Under the pieces are notes generated by a model. It did not search any database. It worked only from the letters and a program-made list of their open reading frames with translations, and was not told where the DNA came from. Positions 25,550 to 34,166 of a DNA stretch of 64,000 nt are shown in pieces. Origin of the DNA: Bradyrhizobium nitroreducens (GTDB lineage: Bacteria; Pseudomonadota; Alphaproteobacteria; Rhizobiales; Xanthobacteraceae); NCBI RefSeq assembly GCF_002776695.1, contig NZ_LFJC01000003.1:2148487-2212486 (forward strand), written 5' to 3'. Numbering within the stretch: position 1 is the first letter of the stretch; every line of letters begins with the position of its first letter. A program made the translations under genes and the position numbers.

Positions 25550-26320
25550 CTACCCGAGGAGCTGCCTCGCCGCCGCCGAGATCATCACCAGCCCGCCCGT
25601 GATCACCGCGACATCCAGGATCGCGGTGTGGATGTGCACCGGCATCCGCTCGACGAAAGCCTTTGCGAGGAAGGCGCCGGGGATCGCGATCCCTCCGATC
25701 AGCAGCGCGAAGGCGAGCACCTGCGCCGTGACGGCACCGGCGAGCCCGAACACCGAGATCTTGATGAGGCCGGTGCCGAGCGAGATCATGGCGTCGGTCG
25801 CGATCACGGCGGCGCCCTCGAGGCCCGCGGCCATCAACAGCGAGAGCAGGATGACGCCGGAGCCGGAGGTGCCGCCGACCAGCACGCCGTAGCCGACGGA
25901 TCCGGCGGCAAGACCGCCATCGCCGATTCGCACGCTTCGGCGGCGGAGCACGCGGCGCAACGGCACGCTCAGGATCAGCATGGTGCCGATCACGAGGGCG
26001 GCGCCGGCATTGGTCAGCCGCGTGTAGCCGTAGGCGCCGAGTGCGGTCGTCAGCGCGGCACAGGCGAGCACGATCAGCGCGCGGCGGCGGTCGGCGTAGC
26101 GCAGGTAAGCAACCGCGCGGCTGCAATTGGTGAAGATGGCCGAGATCGCGATGATCGGCACCACGGGCTCGGCGCCGACCAGCGGCACCAGCACCAGCGG
26201 CATCAGCGCGCCGGTGCCGTAGCCGGCGAGACCTCCGATGATCGAAGCAAACAACGCCATCAACGCGACCAGCAGAAGCTGAAAGATCGAGATGTCGGCG
26301 AAGGCTGAGACGATGGTCAC
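25550..26320 (-). CDS. TauE/SafE family membrane permease
   Basis: A 256-residue polytopic protein with about eight helices and the two glycine-rich repeats typical of TauE/SafE (ASIIGGLAGYGTGALMPLVL and VGGTSGSGVILLSLLMAAGL). Members export sulfite, sulfonates or other organic anions. I place the start at GTG 26320, which overlaps the stop of cca by 4 bases (GTGA). It is the last gene of the DUF1285-NUDIX-DUF6111-cca operon. Confidence 0.85.
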   Translation of the reverse strand: MTIVSAFADISIFQLLLVALMALFASIIGGLAGYGTGALMPLVLVPLVGAEPVVPIIAISAIFTNCSRAVAYLRYADRRRALIVLACAALTTALGAYGYTRLTNAGAALVIGTMLILSVPLRRVLRRRSVRIGDGGLAAGSVGYGVLVGGTSGSGVILLSLLMAAGLEGAAVIATDAMISLGTGLIKISVFGLAGAVTAQVLAFALLIGGIAIPGAFLAKAFVERMPVHIHTAILDVAVITGGLVMISAAARQLLG

Positions 26321-27585
26321 GTTCTCTCGTCGCGGCTGATGCGGGCCGCAGCTTGATCGGCGATGGAAGCGAGCGCGGCTTCCTCTAAGGGAAAATCCGC
26401 CGCAAGCCAAGCGTCCTCGGCGAGCGTCAACACGTGTCCGAGCGCGGGTCCTTCGGCGAGGCCGCGCGCGATGAAGTCGGCGGCCTTCAGCGGAAATTTC
26501 GGCGCAATCCAGCGCTGCGGCAGCTCGGCGAGCGCACGCCAGTGCGTTGAAGTGACGTCGCCGCCGCTCCTCGCCCAGCCGAGCAACACGCGATCGTGAT
26601 AGCGCTCGGCACCGAGCCGGTAGAGCAGCCGCCGCGCATTGGCCTCGTCCTTGGCGGCGAGGCGCCACCAGCGGTGGCCCATCGAATCCAGCGCCTTGGT
26701 CTCGGCATTTGAGAGCCGCAGGCGCGCGGCGACGCGCTTGGCATCTTCAGTTACGGCGACGGTCAGCGCGGCGAGGCGCCGCGTGCTGCTCGCGGTGAGG
26801 CCGAGCTCGCGCTCGATCGCGATCATCGTCGTCAGCGGCCCGGTGTAGACGACGCCGCCGACCAGCGCCTGCAGCAAGCCGCCCTCGGCCATGGCCAGCG
26901 CGGCCGCGGATGCGCCCGATGTCACCAGCAGCTTCAGCATCTCCATCCGCACCCGCTCGGCCGACAAGCTGGCAAGGCCGGCGCGTCCGCGGATGCAGGC
27001 GAGAGTACCGTCGCGGTCGGGATCGCCGGCGCCGAAGGCGGCGTGGATGCGGAAGAAGCGCAGGATGCGCAGATAATCCTCGGCGATGCGCTGGTCGGGA
27101 TCGCCGATGAAGCGCACGCGGCGCGCTTTCGCATCGGCAATACCGCCGACATGATCGTAGACGACGCCGCGCGCGTCGACCGACAGGCCGTTCATGGTGA
27201 AGTCGCGCCGCTCGGCATCCTTCACCCAGTCGCGGCCGAACGCGACCTTGGCCTTGCGGCCGAAGGTTTCGGTGTCCTCGCGCAGCGTCGTGACCTCATA
27301 GGGATGGCTGTCGATGACCAGCGTGACGGTGCCGTGATCGATGCCGGTCGGCACGCTCTTGATGCCGGCGGCCTTGGCGCGCCGGATCACCTCCTCGGGC
27401 CGCGCCGTGGTCGCGATGTCGATGTCGCCGGGTTTGAGACCGAGCAGCGCGTTGCGCACGGCGCCGCCGACCACCCGCGCCTCCTCGCCGCCGGCATTGA
27501 GCAGCGCCAGGACGCGCGCGGTCCCGCCTGCGGTCAGCCAGGGGGCATCGGCAAGAATCGGCGCAAGTATCGGCTCCGCGCTCAT
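26317..27585 (-). CDS. cca: CCA tRNA nucleotidyltransferase / poly(A) polymerase family
   Basis: The 422-residue class II nucleotidyltransferase adds or repairs the CCA end of tRNAs. The NTP-binding head has RVVGGAVRNALLGLKPGDID (GG and DxD motifs, about residues 37-56), RRDFTMNGLSVD (motif B) and EDYLRILRFFRIHAAFG (motif D). The helical C-terminus follows. ATG 27585 gives the usual start before a short helix. It is 10 bases downstream of DUF6111. Confidence 0.93.
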   Translation of the reverse strand: MSAEPILAPILADAPWLTAGGTARVLALLNAGGEEARVVGGAVRNALLGLKPGDIDIATTARPEEVIRRAKAAGIKSVPTGIDHGTVTLVIDSHPYEVTTLREDTETFGRKAKVAFGRDWVKDAERRDFTMNGLSVDARGVVYDHVGGIADAKARRVRFIGDPDQRIAEDYLRILRFFRIHAAFGAGDPDRDGTLACIRGRAGLASLSAERVRMEMLKLLVTSGASAAALAMAEGGLLQALVGGVVYTGPLTTMIAIERELGLTASSTRRLAALTVAVTEDAKRVAARLRLSNAETKALDSMGHRWWRLAAKDEANARRLLYRLGAERYHDRVLLGWARSGGDVTSTHWRALAELPQRWIAPKFPLKAADFIARGLAEGPALGHVLTLAEDAWLAADFPLEEAALASIADQAAARISRDERT

Positions 27586-27595
27586 CGTGCTGTCC

Positions 27596-27859
27596 CTATT
27601 TCTCCACGCCCGGCACCAGCCTGCCGTTCTCGATATGGGCGGGAACGTAGGTCGAATCCGGGGCGGCGCCGGAGAAATGCGCAAAGCCGATCAGTCCCGC
27701 GATGACAAGCACGAGCGCAGCCAGGACAAGGCGCGCGACGATGGTGACCGGCCAGGACGAACGTGCGAACAGGCCGGACCGCGTCGCGGCCAGGAACAGC
27801 GCATAGACGGCAAAGGGAATGAGGAAGATTCCGATCTCGGTCAGAACCGGCCGGATCAT
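27596..27859 (-). CDS. DUF6111 family small membrane protein
   Basis: An 87-residue protein with two hydrophobic helices (IGIFLIPFAVYALFLAA and VARLVLAALVLVIAGLIGFA) and the conserved tail YVPAHIENGRLVPG. The family is found in alpha-proteobacteria between NUDIX and cca genes; function is unknown. Its ATG overlaps the stop of the NUDIX gene by 4 bases. Confidence 0.82.
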   Translation of the reverse strand: MIRPVLTEIGIFLIPFAVYALFLAATRSGLFARSSWPVTIVARLVLAALVLVIAGLIGFAHFSGAAPDSTYVPAHIENGRLVPGVEK

Positions 27860-28527
27860 GATGAATAGATCCGCTCATACAGCACACGCAGCATTCCGGC
27901 CGTCGCGCCCCAGATGTAACGTTCCGCAAACGGCATGGCGTAGTAGAACCGCTCCATGCCGCGGAATTCCTTGCTGTGCACCTGATGGTTCACCGGGTTC
28001 ATCAGGAAGGATAGCGGCACCTCGAAGGCGTCATCAACCTCGGATTGGTTGATGGTGAGCGAAAAGCCCGGCCGCACCCGCGCGACCGTCGGCAGGATGC
28101 GGAAGCCGAACGCGGTGCCGTAGAGATCGAGATAACCGATCGGCTCGACGAAATCCCTGGAGAGCCCGACCTCCTCCTCGGCCTCGCGCAGCGCCGCGTC
28201 GAGCGGCGAGGAATCGGTCGCGTCGATCTTGCCGCCGGGAAAGGCGATCTGGCCGGCATGGTCGTTCAGATGCGCCGAACGCTGCGTCAGCAAAATCGTG
28301 GGCTCGGGATGGTCGACCACGGCGATCAGGACAGCCGCCGGGCGCACCGGCTGCTCGCGCGCGACGATCTCGAGCATCTTGTCGGTGCCGGGATCGCCCG
28401 AGGCGGGAATGATGTTGGGATCGTAGAGGCCGGCCGGCACGTCGAAGCCGAGCTTCGCCTTCGAGCGGGCGAAGAAATCCGCCGCGCCGAGCGCAACCGG
28501 ATCACTCTTCAGGATAGGCTTGTTCAA
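27856..28527 (-). CDS. NUDIX hydrolase, coenzyme A pyrophosphatase type
   Basis: A 223-residue NUDIX enzyme. The box GGKIDATDSSPLDAALREAE followed by EEVGL (about residues 98-122) carries the metal-binding glutamates. The preceding LLTQRSAHLNDHAGQIAFPG is the CoA-diphosphatase (NudL/YeaB) signature. It should split CoA to phosphopantetheine and 3',5'-ADP. It overlaps both neighbours by 4 bases. Confidence 0.9.
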   Translation of the reverse strand: MNKPILKSDPVALGAADFFARSKAKLGFDVPAGLYDPNIIPASGDPGTDKMLEIVAREQPVRPAAVLIAVVDHPEPTILLTQRSAHLNDHAGQIAFPGGKIDATDSSPLDAALREAEEEVGLSRDFVEPIGYLDLYGTAFGFRILPTVARVRPGFSLTINQSEVDDAFEVPLSFLMNPVNHQVHSKEFRGMERFYYAMPFAERYIWGATAGMLRVLYERIYSS

Positions 28528-29135
28528 AGCGCGGCCCTCACCTGCTCCGCATCGGCCATGGCGAAGAATTCGCCTGACGATTCGACGCCGAACATCGGCT
28601 GGCCATCGACCATCCGCTCCTCGCCCATGTCAACCAGGTCGTAATAGAGCGCCCGTGTGACCTTGGCCCAGAGATCGGCACGGACGTGCAGGTACGGCGT
28701 CAGCCCGCCGTCCGCGGCCTGCTCGAAGCGCAGCCGGTGCGCGGCATCGCAGGTCACCCAGTCGTCGACATTGGTGCGGAAGCGCAGCACGCGATGCTTC
28801 CCCTCGCCGTCCGTCTGCATCTCGACCGCCATGAAGGGCGCGTCATCGACGCGGATGCCGACCTTCTCCACCGGCGTGACCAGGAAATGCTTGTCGCCCT
28901 CGCGCTTGAGGATGGTCGAGAACAGCCGCACCAGCGCCGGACGTCCGATTGGCGTCCCCAAGTAGAACCAAGTACCATCGGAGGCGATTCGGATGTCGAG
29001 ATCGCCGCAAAACGGCGGATTCCACAGATGTACCGGCGGCAGGCCTTTCTTCCCGCCCTCGGCGTTGGCAGCATTCTTGGCAGCGACCGTCAGCCCCTCG
29101 AGGCCGCGATCGGCGCTCTGCCCTTGGTTCGCCAT
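28524..29135 (-). CDS. DUF1285 domain-containing protein
   Basis: A 203-residue soluble protein. PPVHLWNPPFCGDLDIRIAS, DGTWFYLGTPIGRPALVRLF and the VDDAPFMAVEM segment are the DUF1285 hallmarks. Function is unknown. It is the promoter-proximal gene of a conserved operon ending in cca and TauE. ATG 29135 begins the family-like MANQGQS; the divergent moxR gene starts 269 bases away, and that gap holds both promoters and no other gene. Confidence 0.85.
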   Translation of the reverse strand: MANQGQSADRGLEGLTVAAKNAANAEGGKKGLPPVHLWNPPFCGDLDIRIASDGTWFYLGTPIGRPALVRLFSTILKREGDKHFLVTPVEKVGIRVDDAPFMAVEMQTDGEGKHRVLRFRTNVDDWVTCDAAHRLRFEQAADGGLTPYLHVRADLWAKVTRALYYDLVDMGEERMVDGQPMFGVESSGEFFAMADAEQVRAAL

Positions 29136-29403
29136 GGTTTGCCCTGACTTTGTCCTTGGCACGATTGGTGCAGGTCTACGTTGTAATCGGGTCAACGGTT
29201 CCACCCCGGATTAGCCCGGTGTGGAAGTCGCCACTTCGTGATGCCGTACATAACCCGAAGCCGATAAGGTGGGGATAGGTTAATTCAACGAATACATGGC
29301 CTTCCTGCAAGTCTAGCATAAGGCCCATGAGCTGAAATGATGACCTGCGCGATGTGGTGACATGACGGCCCAGGCCGCATGGCGGGCTTTAAGGAGCGAA
29401 CGG

Positions 29404-30402
29404 ATGGCGGAGAGTGTCGAGAAACTCGAGGACGGGATCGTCCGTTCGGCCGAGCAGGTGTCGAGCCAGGTTCGCGCTGCGAAGGATGCGATCGCGTCCA
29501 TCATCTTCGGCCAGGATCGGGTGATCGAGAATACGCTGGTCACCATCCTCTCCGGCGGACATGCGCTGCTGATCGGCGTGCCCGGCCTTGCCAAGACCAA
29601 GCTGGTCGAGACGCTCGGCGTCACGCTCGGCCTCGATGCCAAGCGCATCCAGTTCACGCCCGACCTGATGCCGTCGGACATTCTCGGCGCCGAGGTGCTG
29701 GACGAGAGCACCGCGGGCAAGCGCGCCTTCCGCTTCATTTCGGGTCCGGTTTTCGCCCAGCTCCTGATGGCCGACGAGATCAACCGCGCCTCACCACGCA
29801 CGCAATCGGCGCTGCTGCAGGCGATGCAGGAGCAGCACATCACCGTCGCCGGCGCGCGCCACGATCTGCCAAAGCCCTTCCATGTGCTGGCCACGCAAAA
29901 CCCGCTGGAGCAGGAAGGCACCTACCCGCTGCCCGAAGCGCAGCTCGACCGCTTCCTGATGGAAATCGACGTCGACTATCCCGATCGCGACGCCGAACGC
30001 CGTATCCTGTTCGAGACCACCGGCGCGGAGGAGACGCTCGCCAAGGGCGCGATGACGGCGGACGCGCTGATCACCGCGCAGCGGCTGATCCGCCGCCTGC
30101 CGGTCGGCGATTCCGTGGTCGAAGCCATCCTGTCGCTGGTGCGCTCGGCCCGCCCGGGTCCGGACGCCGGCGAAGCCGGCAAGTTCATCGCCTGGGGCCC
30201 CGGCCCGCGCGCCAGCCAATCCCTCATGCTGGCGGTGCGCGCGCGTGCGCTGATCGACGGGCGCCTCGCGCCCTCGATCGACGACGTGCTCGACCTCGCC
30301 GAGCCCGTGCTGAAGCACCGCATGGCGCTGACGTTCCAGGCCCGTGCCGAGGGGCGCACGATTCCGGACGTGATCAAGCAGCTCAAGACACGGATCGGTT
30401 GA
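29404..30402 (+). CDS. moxR: MoxR family AAA+ ATPase
   Basis: A 332-residue chaperone-type ATPase. Walker A GVPGLAKT is at residues 58-65, Walker B reads LLMADEINRA, and sensor/arginine regions ATQNPLEQEGTYPLPEAQLD follow. MoxR proteins act with DUF58 and von Willebrand-type membrane proteins in envelope maturation or stress complexes, and those partners follow here. ATG 29404 has AAGGAG 7 bases upstream. The stop overlaps the next ATG (TGATG). Confidence 0.93.
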   Translation: MAESVEKLEDGIVRSAEQVSSQVRAAKDAIASIIFGQDRVIENTLVTILSGGHALLIGVPGLAKTKLVETLGVTLGLDAKRIQFTPDLMPSDILGAEVLDESTAGKRAFRFISGPVFAQLLMADEINRASPRTQSALLQAMQEQHITVAGARHDLPKPFHVLATQNPLEQEGTYPLPEAQLDRFLMEIDVDYPDRDAERRILFETTGAEETLAKGAMTADALITAQRLIRRLPVGDSVVEAILSLVRSARPGPDAGEAGKFIAWGPGPRASQSLMLAVRARALIDGRLAPSIDDVLDLAEPVLKHRMALTFQARAEGRTIPDVIKQLKTRIG

Positions 30403-31346
30403 TGGCCGCAGAGACCGGGCACACGGCGAAGGAGATCATCGCGATCCGACGTGCCGATGGCGAAAGCCGTACGCTCGCAGCCTCCTTGCCGCGCCTGGTG
30501 CTCGAGGCCCGCCGCATCGCCGCCAACGTCATCCACGGCCTGCATGGACGGCGCCGCGCCGGCTCCGGCGAGAATTTCTGGCAATACCGCCGCTTCGTTT
30601 CCGGCGAGCCGGCGCAGAACGTCGACTGGCGCCGTTCGGCGCGCGACGACCATCTCTATGTCCGCGAGCTCGAATGGGAAGCCTCGCACACGGTCTGGAT
30701 CTGGCCGGACCGCTCGCCCTCGATGGCATTCGCCTCGAAGACCGCGCGCGAATCCAAGCTGGAGCGCACGCTGATCGTCGCCTTTGCGCTGGCCGAGCTG
30801 CTGGTCTCCGGTGGCGAACGCGTCGGGATTCCCGGGTTGATGGCGCCGACGGCGAGCCGCAGCGTCATCGACAAGATGGCGCAGGCGATGCTGCATGACG
30901 ATGCCGACCGATTGAGCCTGCCGCCGTCCTTCGTGCCTTCCGCGCTCGCCGAGATCATCGTGCTGTCGGATTTCTGGTCGCCGATCTCCGAGATCAGGAC
31001 GACGCTCGCGGGACTCTCCGGCTCCGGCGCGCACGGCACGCTGGTGCAGGTCGTCGATCCCGCCGAAGAATCGTTCCCCTATTCCGGCCGCGTCGAGTTC
31101 GTCGAGCCCGAGGGCTTCGGCGTGATCACCGCCGGCCGCGCCGAGAGCTGGGCGCAGGATTACACCGCGCGGCTCGCACTGCACCGCGACCAGATCCGCG
31201 CCGAGACGAGCAAGCTCGACTGGCTGTTCACCACGCACGCCACCGACCGCTCCGCGGCGGAGCTTCTGCTGTTCCTGCATGCCGGCATGCAGGTGAGCAA
31301 GTCGGGCGCCCGCACCACCACGATCAAGGCGGGGCCGGCCGCATGA
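30402..31346 (+). CDS. DUF58 domain-containing protein
   Basis: A 314-residue protein with the DUF58 core RRFVSGEPAQNVDWRRSARD and LYVRELEWE around residues 65-92. A vWA-like portion follows (WIWPDRSPSM, LIVAFALAELLV, EIIVLSDFWSP). In MoxR operons this protein is thought to be the adaptor to the membrane-bound BatA-like proteins. It overlaps both flanking genes, indicating coupled expression. Confidence 0.9.
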   Translation: MAAETGHTAKEIIAIRRADGESRTLAASLPRLVLEARRIAANVIHGLHGRRRAGSGENFWQYRRFVSGEPAQNVDWRRSARDDHLYVRELEWEASHTVWIWPDRSPSMAFASKTARESKLERTLIVAFALAELLVSGGERVGIPGLMAPTASRSVIDKMAQAMLHDDADRLSLPPSFVPSALAEIIVLSDFWSPISEIRTTLAGLSGSGAHGTLVQVVDPAEESFPYSGRVEFVEPEGFGVITAGRAESWAQDYTARLALHRDQIRAETSKLDWLFTTHATDRSAAELLLFLHAGMQVSKSGARTTTIKAGPAA

Positions 31347-34159
31347 TGGGATTGCCGCTCGCCTTCACCGAACCGCTGCTCCTGATCGGCCTCGTCAGCC
31401 TGCCGGTGCTGTGGTGGCTGCTCCGCGTGATGCCACCGCGGCCGCGCCGGATCGAGTTTCCGCCGACGCGCCTGCTGTTCGACATCGCCCCGCGCGAGGA
31501 GACGCCGTCGCGAACGCCGTGGTGGCTGACCGCGCTCCGCCTGCTCGCCGCAGCGCTCGTCATCTTCGCCGCCGCCGGCCCGATCTGGAATCCGCAAGTC
31601 GGCGCAGCCGGCAGCAAGGCGCCGCTGATGATCATGCTCGACGACGGCTGGAGCGCAGCCTCGCACTGGGACGTCAGGATCAGGGCCGCCGACGAGCTGA
31701 TCGCCAACGCCGACAACGACCGCCGCGCCATCGCGCTGGTGCCGCTGTCCGAGCCGAACCGCGACATCACGCTGATGCCGGCGGGTGCGGCCCGCGTCGC
31801 GCTGCGCCAGCTCGCGCCAAAGCCCTATTCGATCGACCGCGTCGAGACGCTGGCTGCGGTCGACCGCTTCCTCAAAGCGACCGGCGATTGCGAGATTGCC
31901 TGGCTGTCCGACGGCGTCGATACCGGCCGCGGCGAGGACTTCGTGGCCGCCCTCGGCAAGACCATCGGCGAGCGCAGCCTGACCATCTTCGAAGGCGGCA
32001 CCTCCGCGCCGCTGGCGCTGGTTGCGGCCGAGAACGCCGCCGCCAGGATGACGGTGAAGGTGCTGCGCACCGACAGCGGCATCGCGGTCGGCACCGTGCG
32101 CGCGCTGGACCAGAAGGCCTCGCCGATCGGCGAGGCGCGCTTCTCGTTCGGCCCGCAGGACAAGGAGACCGACGCCGCGTTCGATCTGCCGGTCGAGCTG
32201 CGCAACGACATCACCCGGCTCGAAATCTCGGGCGAGCGCTCCGCCGGCGCGGTGCAGCTGCTCGACAAGCGCTGGCGCCGCCGCGCCATCGGCATCGTCT
32301 CGGGCTCGACCAGCGAGACCGCGCAGCCGCTGCTGGCGCCGACCTTCTATCTCACCCGCGCGCTGGCGCCGTTCGCCGACGTCAGGCTCGCCGACAAGGG
32401 CTCGCCGCAGCAGGGCATCACGCAATTCCTCGATCAGAAGCTGCCGATGATCATCCTCGCCGATGTCGGCACCATCGCGCCGGAGCTGCGCGAGCGCCTC
32501 AATGCCTGGATCGACCAGGGCGGCGTGCTGGTGCGGTTCGCTGGGCCCCGCCTGGCGCAGGCCGAGGACGACCTCGTGCCGGTCAAGCTGCGCAAGGGCG
32601 GCCGCACGCTCGGCGGCAGCCTGACCTGGGAGAAGCCGCAGCATCTGGCTTCCTTCGCCGGCGATGGCCCGTTCGCCGGCGTCGCGGTCCCCAAGGACGT
32701 CACCGTGAGCCGCCAGGTGCTGGCCGAGCCCGACGCGGTGCTCGCCACCAAGAGCTGGGCCTCGCTGGAGGACGGCACGCCGCTCGTCACCGGCGAGCAT
32801 CGCGGCAAGGGCCTCGTCAGCCTGTTCCACGTCAGCGCCGACATGCGCTGGTCTGACCTGCCGATGTCGGGCACCTTCGTCGAGATGCTGCGGCGGGTGG
32901 TCGACATGTCCGGCTACACGTCCAAGCCCGGCGCAGGCGTCGCCGGCGAAGCGACCATTGAAACGGTGGCGCCGCTGCACATCCTCGACGGCTTTGGTGC
33001 GTTCGGCCCGCCGCCGGTGACTGCAAAGCCCCTGCCCGCGGACTACCGCGACCGCGCCACATCAGATCATCCGCCGGGCTTCTATGGGCCGGCCGAAGGA
33101 CCGCTCGCCGTGAACACGCTTGCTGCCGCCGACCGCATCGCGGCCCTCAACACCGCGAGCCTGCGCGCCCGGCACGCCACCTACACCAATGCCGAGCCGC
33201 GGGATCTGCGTGGCTGGCTGCTGTCGACGGCGCTCGCGCTGTTCCTGATCGACGCCATCATCGTCGCGGTGCTCGGCGGCGGACTAGCCGCGCTGCTGCG
33301 CCGCCGCGCCGCGCCCGCCATGATCGTCCTTGGCCTCGTGCTCGCGGGCCTCGTCGCGCTCATCCCGGCGCCGTCACGCGCCGACAGCGCCGCGGACGAT
33401 TTCGCGATGAGAGCGACGGCGCAGACCCGCCTCGCCTATGTCGTGACAGGCAATGCCGACGTCGATTCCATCGTCAAGGCCGGCATGTCCGGACTGACGC
33501 TGTTCTTGGCGCAGCGCACCGCGCTCGAGGCCGGCGACCCCGTCGGGATCGATCCCGCGCGCGACGAGCTCGCCTTCTTCCCGCTGATCTACTGGCCGAT
33601 CGTGCCGGGCGCGCCCAAGCCGCCGCAGGACGCCATCAACAAGATCGACGCCTACATGAAGCAGGGCGGCACCGTGCTGTTCGACACCCGCGACGCGATC
33701 GAAGCGCCGCCCGGCGCCAACGGCGCGGCGCAGACCCCGGGCATGCAGACGCTGCGCGAGATCCTGTCCTCGCTCGACGTGCCCGAGCTCGAGCCGGTGC
33801 CGCGCGAGCACGTGCTGACCAAGACCTTCTATCTGCTGCGCGACTTCCCCGGCCGCTTCGTTACCGGTCAGACCTGGGTCGAGACCCTGCCGCGCGAAGA
33901 CGAGGACGAGGACAGCGCACAGCGGCCGGCGCGCGGCGGCGACGGCGTCTCGCCGATCATCATCACCTCGAACGATCTTGCCGGCGCCTGGGCCGTGCGG
34001 CCCGACGGCCAGGCCATGCTGCCGGTGACCGGTGGCGACACCCGCCAGCGCGAATTCGCCTACCGCGCCGGCGCCAACATCGTGATGTACACGCTGACCG
34101 GCAACTACAAGGCCGACCAGGTGCACGCACCGGCCCTGATCGAACGGCTGGGACAATAG
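31343..34159 (+). CDS. BatA-like membrane protein with C-terminal DUF4159
   Basis: A 938-residue protein. The N-terminus matches the BatA/aerotolerance anchor (FTEPLLLIGLVSLPVLWWLL, then FPPTRLLFDI and a second helix near residue 65). A vWA-like region with MIMLDDGWSA follows, then a large extracytoplasmic domain. Two membrane helices lie at about 635-690. The final 250 residues are a DUF4159 glutamine-amidotransferase-like domain (INKIDAYMKQGGTVLFDTRD). It probably forms a membrane complex with the MoxR and DUF58 proteins. Confidence 0.88.
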   Translation: MMGLPLAFTEPLLLIGLVSLPVLWWLLRVMPPRPRRIEFPPTRLLFDIAPREETPSRTPWWLTALRLLAAALVIFAAAGPIWNPQVGAAGSKAPLMIMLDDGWSAASHWDVRIRAADELIANADNDRRAIALVPLSEPNRDITLMPAGAARVALRQLAPKPYSIDRVETLAAVDRFLKATGDCEIAWLSDGVDTGRGEDFVAALGKTIGERSLTIFEGGTSAPLALVAAENAAARMTVKVLRTDSGIAVGTVRALDQKASPIGEARFSFGPQDKETDAAFDLPVELRNDITRLEISGERSAGAVQLLDKRWRRRAIGIVSGSTSETAQPLLAPTFYLTRALAPFADVRLADKGSPQQGITQFLDQKLPMIILADVGTIAPELRERLNAWIDQGGVLVRFAGPRLAQAEDDLVPVKLRKGGRTLGGSLTWEKPQHLASFAGDGPFAGVAVPKDVTVSRQVLAEPDAVLATKSWASLEDGTPLVTGEHRGKGLVSLFHVSADMRWSDLPMSGTFVEMLRRVVDMSGYTSKPGAGVAGEATIETVAPLHILDGFGAFGPPPVTAKPLPADYRDRATSDHPPGFYGPAEGPLAVNTLAAADRIAALNTASLRARHATYTNAEPRDLRGWLLSTALALFLIDAIIVAVLGGGLAALLRRRAAPAMIVLGLVLAGLVALIPAPSRADSAADDFAMRATAQTRLAYVVTGNADVDSIVKAGMSGLTLFLAQRTALEAGDPVGIDPARDELAFFPLIYWPIVPGAPKPPQDAINKIDAYMKQGGTVLFDTRDAIEAPPGANGAAQTPGMQTLREILSSLDVPELEPVPREHVLTKTFYLLRDFPGRFVTGQTWVETLPREDEDEDSAQRPARGGDGVSPIIITSNDLAGAWAVRPDGQAMLPVTGGDTRQREFAYRAGANIVMYTLTGNYKADQVHAPALIERLGQ

Positions 34160-34166
34160 GATTGAG

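Noticed and set aside
25083..26126. 347-codon minus-strand frame ending in a poly-Ser run
   Set aside because: The poly-Ser run is the shadow of the Asp/Glu tail codons of DUF2158, and the rest is opposite or out of frame with TauE.
31160..32980. 606-codon minus-strand frame
   Set aside because: It lies opposite the BatA/DUF4159 and DUF58 genes, whose domains are recognisable; its own composition is non-protein-like.
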